A stretch of DNA of 64,000 nt from Sphingopyxis sp. (GTDB lineage: Bacteria; Pseudomonadota; Alphaproteobacteria; Sphingomonadales; Sphingomonadaceae): positions 1-64,000 of the forward strand of contig JAGHZY010000004.1 in assembly GCA_017745175.1 (NCBI GenBank), read 5' to 3'. A program made the translations under genes and the position numbers. Under the pieces are notes generated by a model that saw nothing but the letters and a program-made list of their open reading frames with translations, was not told the DNA's origin and did no database searches. The stretch's first letter is position 1. Each line of letters opens with the position of its first letter. This document shows, piece by piece, positions 52,959-64,000 of the stretch.

Positions 52959-55900
52959 TCTGCCGCCACCATATCATGGCCGCCGTCGGGACCCTGTGCA
53001 TCGCCAGGACCGCTCCGCTCGGCACGCTCGGTTGCGCTGTCGAGAGCGTTCTGGAAATGGCGGGCCAATATGCCGACATGGGGTTCCTGCAACGCGCTGC
53101 TGTGGCCTCCCGGAACCTCGACCAGCGCGACCGGTTCGGCTACCCGTTTCCCCCACCCCAACGCCACGTCGCTATAGATTTCCTGATAGGGCATATCGTC
53201 GATTTCCCCGTTGCCGCCGGTCGCCTTGAAGAGGACGACGCTGCCGTCGGCGAAAAGGCCTTCCGGCCGGTGAAGCGTGTGCGCTACCTCATAGAGCTTG
53301 AGGAAGGGAATTGTCGGCGCGTCACCCGGCCGCTCGCCAGCGGGAGCCGGCAGGGTGCTGGCCTCGCCAAGCCGCCGTACCGTTCGCCGGTCGCGAGCTT
53401 TTGCCGTGCGCGATTCCACTTCCCAGCGGACGGCGTTGACGGTCTTGCGTGCCAGCGCGGGGAGGAGCTTCGCGACGCCTTCGTCCTGCGTCAGCGCCTG
53501 AATGCGCGCGAGCCGCGCCCTCGCAATATGGAAGCGCCGTTTTGCCGCGGCCACATCGGCCGCGTCGATGATCCCGACAAAGGCGACCCTGTCCCCTGCA
53601 TCCTGCAATTGGCGCGCGATTTCGAAGGCGATGACGCCGCCGGCGCAAAGCCCCGCGAGCAGATAGGGTCCTTGCGGCTGCACGAGCCGGATGCGCTCGA
53701 TGTAGTTGGCCGCCATGTCGCGGATCTGCGTGTGGGCGAAACCGCCCGCGTCGGTTCGCAACGGCTCGATGCCGTAGATCGGACGGTTCGGGTCGAGCCG
53801 CAAGGCAAGCCCGCGATAAAGCAATGTTTCCCCCAAGCCGTCGTGGACGAAGAAAACCGGTGTATCGCTACCACCGCTCCGGATCGTCACCACGTCGCGC
53901 AGAGCAGGCTTGCCGCCGTCCGCGACCGTATCGCAATCGGACGTGACTGCAGCGCCTTCCGGATCGAGTTCGGCCGCAAGCGATGCGACGGTGGGTTTGT
54001 CGAGCAGCGCCGCCAGCGGCAGGACCTTGCCGGTCTTCTTGCGCAGGCGGTTGGCGAATTGCACCGCCAGCAACGAATGACCACCGAGGTCGAAGAAATT
54101 GTCGTTTCGTCCCACCGGCTCCACACCCAGCAGGTCGGACCACAGGCCGGCTATCACTTCTTCCATGACCGTCGCCGGCAGGTCGACAGGGCTATCGCTA
54201 TCGGCGATATCGCGTCGCGGCGCCCGCGCGGGCGCGCGCAACCGCGCAAGCACGGCATCGATATCCGAAGGCGATATGATGACCTGCGGTCGTGCATGTC
54301 CGCGAAGCAGCGCCTCGATGACCCTGATGCCTTCCTCGGGCAGGATCGTGTTGGCCCGCTCGATCGGCGCAGCGGTCGTTTCATGGTTCGTCGATGACGG
54401 ATTGCCGCCCTGCGGCAACAGGCCGGAATCGCGTACGCGCATCATCGTGAATTCGGCGACTTCGGCCAGCACCCGGCCATTTTCGTCCGCGATCGTCACA
54501 TCGAAGACGGCCATCGCCTTTGCGTGCGCTCCCGCCTGCCGGTAACGGATGTGGCTGACCATGGCAGCGGTCAACGGCGCGTGCATGACGAGCCGCCGAT
54601 AGGCAAAGGGGGCGAAGAAATCGCTGCCCGGCCGATAGTCGGGGATCAGCGTCTGCGCACCCGCCGTCGCGAAGTCGAGCAATGCGGGGTGCAGATGTAT
54701 CCGCCCCAGCTCGTCTTGAAACGCAGGGTCCATCTCGAGACGCAGCACCGCCTCGCTTTCGGCATAGGCGATGCGCCGGACGTTCGACCAGCGGGGACCG
54801 AACCGGAGCGCAGCGCTGGATTCCTCTTTCTCGCCGATCGCATGCGTACAGCGCCCTTCCAGTCCGGCGATGTCTATCGGATCCGGCACCGCGAGCAGGT
54901 TGGGCGCGGAGACCTGACCGCCGGCATGCTCGACCCAAGCCGTAATGGCGTTGACCGGCCGGCCCAGAATCGCAAAACTCCAGTCCTCGCCCACACGGCG
55001 TTTGAGATGCACGCGCAGCGCGCGTTCGGCACCATCTGCGACCGCAAAGGGCGTGAGGAACCGGACGTCCGACAGCACGACCATTCCCGAATGGAGCAGG
55101 CTGTAGGCAGCGCGTGCGAGCTCGAGAAAACCGGTGCCGGGTATAACCGCACCCGCCCCGGCGATCCGGTGCTCGTCGAGCAGCCAATGCCGGTCCGGCG
55201 AAAGCGTCGCTGAAACGACGAACTCGTCGGGCGAGATGATATGCAGGCTGTCGAGGAACGGGTGATCGACCGGCGTGCCCTCGGGCAGTTGATCGGCAAG
55301 GCCATCATTACCTCCGCCCAGCGCCGCGGCCATCCCCACCTCGCGCCACGGGCTCCAGCCGACCGCCAGCACGCGCGTGCCGTCCATCGCGTGCCGCGAC
55401 TGCGCATAGGCATCGAGGAACGCATTGGCGGCCGCATAGTCCGCCTGCCCCGGCAAACCGGCAAAGGCGCTGATCGACGAGAAAAGCATGATGAATTCGG
55501 GTTTCTGCTTCTGCCCCTCGAGCGCCTCTTCCAGCGCGAGCGTGCCCGCCACCTTCGGACGCAGGACGGCCTCCATCGCGGCACGCGATCTGGTCTCGAC
55601 AAGGCCGTCGTCCAGCGCGCCCGCCGCGTGGAACACCCCCGTCACGGGGCCCAGTTTCGCCGTGACCTCGCGAATGGCATGACGCATCGCGCGCGCGTTG
55701 CCGACATCGACGACAAGGATCTCGACCGTCGCCCCTGACGCCTCCAGCGCCATGATCTTGCGAATACGATCCTCGATCAGGGGATCGACGGTTCCGCCGG
55801 CGAGAATATCCGTCCAGCTTTCGCGCGGCGGCAAAGCCGAGCGTCCAAGCAGCGCGATGCGGGCGCCATGGCAGTCGGCAAGATGCCGCGCGATCGTGAG

Positions 55901-58900
55901 CCCGAGCCCGCCAAGCCCGCCGGTCACGATGTAGGTGGAATCGGGGCGGAGCACCGGCACCGGCGCCATCCGCCGTGCCTGCGTGGCGGGAACCCGGGCA
56001 AAAGTCCGGACCCAGCGCTCTCCTCCGCGATAGGCGATGACGCGATCCGACCAACCCGCCCCGAGCTCGGCCACCGCGGCTTCGGCCAGCGCGGTGATCG
56101 CGCGAGGCGACGGCAGCGCGACATCGATGCAGCGAATATGCAGATTGGGATATTCGGTTGGCACGACGCTGGCTGCGCCCGTCGCGGTCGCCTTGCACGG
56201 CATCAGATCGCCGTCGGCGCCGATCCGCTGCAGGCGGTCGGTCAGCAGCGCGATCTCGACGGGCTCGTCGCCGACCTGGTGCGCCAGCTCGCGCGACAGG
56301 GCGATCAGGCTGAAGAAACCCAGCTCCTGCAGCCTCCGGGCATCGGGCTGCTTGCGGCCCGCCCCCGTGACCAGCCAGCAGTGATAGATTTGCGTCGGAA
56401 GCCGGCCTTCGGCACCGAGCATATCGAAGAGGCGCCCATAGTCCGCCTGACTGGCGGGATTGACCGAAAACAGCCCCGCACCCAGCCTTCCGAAGCGATC
56501 GCCTGCGCGAACCACGACGACATCGCGCCCCGCTTCGCGCAGGTGGCGGGTAATCGCCTGCCCCAGCCCCTGCATGTCCTCCATGACCAGCGCGACCCCT
56601 TCGGGCATCGCGGAAGCTTCGGGATAGGAACGGGTCCAGACGGGTTCATATTGCCATTCGGCGGGATCGTTGGACCGGTCGGCGGCGTCCCCTGCCCCAT
56701 CTGACTTGGCAAGCTGCGCGCCCGGCTCATACCAGTGACGCTGACGCTCGAACCGGTAGGTCGGCAGCGGAATACGCAAGCGCTGCTCATCCTGCCAGAA
56801 AGCGTCCCAGTCGATTTCCGCACCTGCCGCCCAGAGTTGCCCGAGCGCGTCGAGCCACGCCGCGTCGTCGTCGACACGCTGGTCGGGATGCCGCATCGAG
56901 CTGATGACCGGCTGTTCGCGCGCGCGGTCGGGATGCTGACGCGCGAGGCTGGCCATGCCGCGGCCGGGACCGACCTCGAGCAGCGCCCGTTCCTGATCGT
57001 CGAGCAGGCGGTGCAGGCCGTCGGTGAAGCGCACCGTTTCGCGCAGATGCCGGACCCAATATTCGGGGTCGGTGACGTTCGCCGCCGTCGCCCAGTCGCC
57101 CGTCAGATTCGAGGCAAAAGGGATCGTCGGTGCGCGCAGATCGATCGTCTGCATGAGCGCGCGGAATTCGGGCAGGATCGGATCGAGCATCGGCGAATGC
57201 GCCGCTACCGAAATGCGGACGATCTGCGCTTCGATTTCGCGCTCGGCGAGCAGATCCCTGAAACCGGATATTGCCGCCGCGGGTCCGGAAACGACGCAAA
57301 GCCCTGGCGCATTGATCGCCGCGATCGACAATTGCGGCGGCAGCAGCGGCCGCAGTTCGGCCTCCGAAAGCGGCACGCTCAGCATGCCGCCATCGCGAAC
57401 CGCCTCGAACAGCCGGCCACGCGTCGTCACGATCCGCAGCCCCGCTTCCATGTCGATCACGCCTGCCAGATGCGCCGCCGCATATTCGCCCGAGCTATGA
57501 CCGATCATCGCCGACGGCTGAATGCCGACCGACATCCACAGCCGCGCGAGCGCGGTCTGGATGATGAACAATGCAGGGAGCGCGATCGACGGGCGCTCCA
57601 TCTGGGCCGCCGCCTGTGCGCGGTCGGCGTCGTTCGGGAACAACCAGCGGCGGACCTCGCCCGCACCGATCCGGTCGAGAATCGCTAGGCCATTGTCGAC
57701 CGCCTCACGAAACAGCGGCTCGGTGTCATGGAGACCGCGCCCCATGTCCGCATGTTGCGGTCCGGCGCCGCAAAACAGGAACGCGGTCGACCGATCGGCG
57801 ACCAGTTTCGATTGTGGCAGGTCCTGTGTCGCAATATCGCGAAGGCAGACGACGGCCTCTTCACCGGATCCGGCGACAGCGAACCGGCGCTGCGGAAGGT
57901 GCTGGCGGCCGATCGACAGCGTGAACGCCGTATCAGGCAAACTCGCTTGCGGGCGAGTTTCGATGAACCCGGCCAGCGCGGCCGCGTTCGCCTGCAAGGC
58001 CGCGGACGATTTGGCCGTGCAAAGCAACAGTTGGCGACGGCGGCCGGGTCCGCTCGCCGGGCGCGGCGGCGCCTCTTCGAGCACGACATGCGCGTTGGTG
58101 CCGCCGACGCCCAGCGAGCTGATGCCCGCGCGTCGGGGCGTGCCGTCGGGCGACGGCGCCCATGGCGTGCGTTCGGACTGGACGCGGAACGGGCTGTCCT
58201 CGAGTCCAAGCGCCGGATTGGGCGCGTCGAAATTGAACGACGCCGGAAGCTCACCATTGTGCAGCGCCAGCGCGACCTTGATCAGCCCCGCGGCGCCCGC
58301 GGCCGTATCGGTATGGCCGATGTTGGCCTTGACCGAACCGATCGCGCAATGGCCGACACGATCGGTCGACTGACGAAAGGCTTGCGTCAGCGCGGCGAGT
58401 TCGATCGGATCGCCCACCGGCGTGCCGGTGCCATGCGCCTCGACATAGCTGATCGAGCCGGCGTCGACGTCCGCCATCGCCAGCGCCTCGGCGATGACCT
58501 TGGCCTGGCCGTCGACGCTGGGGGCGAGATAGCCGACCTTGCCGGCACCGTCATTGTTGATCGCCGATCCGCGCAGAACGGCGTAAATATGGTCGCCCGC
58601 CGCCACCGCGTCCTCAAGGCGCCGCAGCGCGAGCACCGCCACGCCGCTGCCGAAGACCGTCCCCTGCGAGGCCGCGTCGAACGGACGACAATGGCCGTCG
58701 GGCGACAGGATTTCGCCCTCTTCGTGGATATAGCCCTGCCGATGCGGCAGTTCGATCGACGAGCCGCCGGCGATCGCCATGTCGCACTCGCCGTTGAGCA
58801 GGCTCTGCGCCGCCATGTGGATCGACACGAGCGAGGTCGAACAGGCGGTCTGCACATTGATGCTCGGCCCCTTGAGGTCGAACAGATAGGAGACACGCGT

Positions 58901-59416
58901 CGTCAGGAAATCCTTGTCGTTGCTCGTATGCCGCAACAGGAACAGGCCGACGTCGCGGACCAGCCTTGCGTTGGTCAGCAGGTTGTACGGCATATAGGCG
59001 TTGTGGCCCGACCCGGCGAAGACGCCGATCACGCCGTCGAAACGCTGCGGCGTATGGCCCGCATTTTCGAGCGCTTCCCAAGTGCATTCGAGGAAGTGGC
59101 GATGCTGCGGATCCATGATCGCCGCGTCGCGCGGGCTCATTCCGAACAGCGTCGCGTCGAAACATTCCATATCCTCGAGCGGGGCGCCGCGGCGGACATA
59201 GTTACGGTTGCGCAGCGCCGCCGGGCTGACGCCCGCCGCGACCAGCTCCTCGTCCGAATAGGTCCGGATCGCCTCGCGGCCGCTTCGCAACAAATCCCAA
59301 TATTCGTCAATCCCGCGCGCATCGGCGAAACGGCACGACATGCCGACGATCGCGATTGCCGCTTCGGGAAGCTCTGGTCCGCCGGAAGAATCGAACGCAC
59401 CGTGGTTCTGTTCCAT
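52955..59416 (-). CDS. Type I polyketide synthase, KS-AT-KR-DH-ACP-TE
   Basis: A 2153-residue single-module synthase. KS (about 15-440): Cys192 (ACSTSL), His328 (EAHGTG), His368 (NIGHTD). AT (about 550-860): Ser641 in GHSSGE. KR (about 1160-1340): GGLGGLG at 1166-1172, Ser1314 and Tyr1327, with an LDD motif that predicts a B-type reduction. DH-like region (about 1390-1680): His1416 and Asp1581, with altered spacing (see findings). ACP Ser1781 (GGHSLL). TE (about 1850-2110): Cys1924 in GLCAGG where serine is usual, Asp1951, His2105. It follows the NRPS by three bases and would extend its product by one C2 unit, reduce it and release it. Confidence 0.92.
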   Translation of the reverse strand: MEQNHGAFDSSGGPELPEAAIAIVGMSCRFADARGIDEYWDLLRSGREAIRTYSDEELVAAGVSPAALRNRNYVRRGAPLEDMECFDATLFGMSPRDAAIMDPQHRHFLECTWEALENAGHTPQRFDGVIGVFAGSGHNAYMPYNLLTNARLVRDVGLFLLRHTSNDKDFLTTRVSYLFDLKGPSINVQTACSTSLVSIHMAAQSLLNGECDMAIAGGSSIELPHRQGYIHEEGEILSPDGHCRPFDAASQGTVFGSGVAVLALRRLEDAVAAGDHIYAVLRGSAINNDGAGKVGYLAPSVDGQAKVIAEALAMADVDAGSISYVEAHGTGTPVGDPIELAALTQAFRQSTDRVGHCAIGSVKANIGHTDTAAGAAGLIKVALALHNGELPASFNFDAPNPALGLEDSPFRVQSERTPWAPSPDGTPRRAGISSLGVGGTNAHVVLEEAPPRPASGPGRRRQLLLCTAKSSAALQANAAALAGFIETRPQASLPDTAFTLSIGRQHLPQRRFAVAGSGEEAVVCLRDIATQDLPQSKLVADRSTAFLFCGAGPQHADMGRGLHDTEPLFREAVDNGLAILDRIGAGEVRRWLFPNDADRAQAAAQMERPSIALPALFIIQTALARLWMSVGIQPSAMIGHSSGEYAAAHLAGVIDMEAGLRIVTTRGRLFEAVRDGGMLSVPLSEAELRPLLPPQLSIAAINAPGLCVVSGPAAAISGFRDLLAEREIEAQIVRISVAAHSPMLDPILPEFRALMQTIDLRAPTIPFASNLTGDWATAANVTDPEYWVRHLRETVRFTDGLHRLLDDQERALLEVGPGRGMASLARQHPDRAREQPVISSMRHPDQRVDDDAAWLDALGQLWAAGAEIDWDAFWQDEQRLRIPLPTYRFERQRHWYEPGAQLAKSDGAGDAADRSNDPAEWQYEPVWTRSYPEASAMPEGVALVMEDMQGLGQAITRHLREAGRDVVVVRAGDRFGRLGAGLFSVNPASQADYGRLFDMLGAEGRLPTQIYHCWLVTGAGRKQPDARRLQELGFFSLIALSRELAHQVGDEPVEIALLTDRLQRIGADGDLMPCKATATGAASVVPTEYPNLHIRCIDVALPSPRAITALAEAAVAELGAGWSDRVIAYRGGERWVRTFARVPATQARRMAPVPVLRPDSTYIVTGGLGGLGLTIARHLADCHGARIALLGRSALPPRESWTDILAGGTVDPLIEDRIRKIMALEASGATVEILVVDVGNARAMRHAIREVTAKLGPVTGVFHAAGALDDGLVETRSRAAMEAVLRPKVAGTLALEEALEGQKQKPEFIMLFSSISAFAGLPGQADYAAANAFLDAYAQSRHAMDGTRVLAVGWSPWREVGMAAALGGGNDGLADQLPEGTPVDHPFLDSLHIISPDEFVVSATLSPDRHWLLDEHRIAGAGAVIPGTGFLELARAAYSLLHSGMVVLSDVRFLTPFAVADGAERALRVHLKRRVGEDWSFAILGRPVNAITAWVEHAGGQVSAPNLLAVPDPIDIAGLEGRCTHAIGEKEESSAALRFGPRWSNVRRIAYAESEAVLRLEMDPAFQDELGRIHLHPALLDFATAGAQTLIPDYRPGSDFFAPFAYRRLVMHAPLTAAMVSHIRYRQAGAHAKAMAVFDVTIADENGRVLAEVAEFTMMRVRDSGLLPQGGNPSSTNHETTAAPIERANTILPEEGIRVIEALLRGHARPQVIISPSDIDAVLARLRAPARAPRRDIADSDSPVDLPATVMEEVIAGLWSDLLGVEPVGRNDNFFDLGGHSLLAVQFANRLRKKTGKVLPLAALLDKPTVASLAAELDPEGAAVTSDCDTVADGGKPALRDVVTIRSGGSDTPVFFVHDGLGETLLYRGLALRLDPNRPIYGIEPLRTDAGGFAHTQIRDMAANYIERIRLVQPQGPYLLAGLCAGGVIAFEIARQLQDAGDRVAFVGIIDAADVAAAKRRFHIARARLARIQALTQDEGVAKLLPALARKTVNAVRWEVESRTAKARDRRTVRRLGEASTLPAPAGERPGDAPTIPFLKLYEVAHTLHRPEGLFADGSVVLFKATGGNGEIDDMPYQEIYSDVALGWGKRVAEPVALVEVPGGHSSALQEPHVGILARHFQNALDSATERAERSGPGDAQGPDGGHDMVAAE

Positions 59417-59419
59417 CGA

Positions 59420-64000
<4,581 letters not shown>

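Overview
This is 64 kb of GC-rich DNA (about 65% G+C) from an alphaproteobacterium, most likely a sphingomonad of the Sphingopyxis/Sphingomonas type. I infer this from sciP (an alphaproteobacterial cell-cycle regulator), RegB/RegA beside a bo3 quinol oxidase operon, four-base ATGA/GTGA gene overlaps throughout, three large TonB-dependent receptors, and a LigM-like aryl O-demethylase. I see no phage, transposase, integrase, rRNA or CRISPR array.

Left part (1-17.9 kb), housekeeping: the 3' end of rpsA and its terminator, ihfB, an ABC-2 exporter pair, tRNA-Leu(TAA), a Rid-family protein and a PD40 lipoprotein, a LysR regulator, an orphan peptide-type solute-binding lipoprotein, a DUF4112 protein and an S9 prolyl-oligopeptidase-type peptidase. 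Then comes cyoA-cyoB-cyoC-cyoD-surf1-regB-regA on the minus strand, in which nearly every junction overlaps or almost touches, so the redox sensor appears cotranscribed with the oxidase. A divergent MFS transporter follows.

Middle (18-32.3 kb): a sulfate-ester locus (arylsulfatase, TauD/AtsK-like dioxygenase, GPH-type MFS carrier, TonB receptor); two adjacent genes holding three copies of one DUF1579-like domain, divergent from a LysR regulator; sciP with a CtrA-like half-site upstream; and the non-homologous end-joining pair ligD-ku.

Catabolic part (32.5-48.1 kb): two linked blocks. The first (TonB receptor, AAHS-type MFS carrier, TfdA-like 2-oxoglutarate dioxygenase, D-2-hydroxyacid dehydrogenase, D-glycerate kinase) reads as uptake of an aromatic ether acid, ether cleavage releasing glyoxylate, then reduction and phosphorylation of a C2/C3 acid. 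It diverges from a MarR regulator across a perfect 11-bp inverted repeat. The second (alpha/beta hydrolase and LigM-like tetrahydrofolate O-demethylase; divergent MetE-like methyltransferase, NTF2-like protein and IclR regulator; TonB receptor and MarR regulator) suggests demethylation of a methoxylated aromatic coupled to methyl-group disposal.

Right edge (48.1-64 kb): after a decayed GH130-like glycosidase remnant lies a biosynthetic cluster: a VirK/DUF535 protein, a methyltransferase, a stand-alone LuxR-type HTH protein, an Sfp-type phosphopantetheinyl transferase, a family-2 glycosyltransferase, a KS-AT-KR-DH-ACP-TE polyketide synthase and an NRPS cut by the window edge. The NRPS has an N-terminal formyltransferase, half a condensation domain, an adenylation domain split by a luciferase-like monooxygenase and with a glycine-like code, and a carrier domain. 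It is the strongest candidate for an undescribed system: a formyl-starter, two-module assembly line. All function calls come from reading motifs in the translated sequence; no database search was run.
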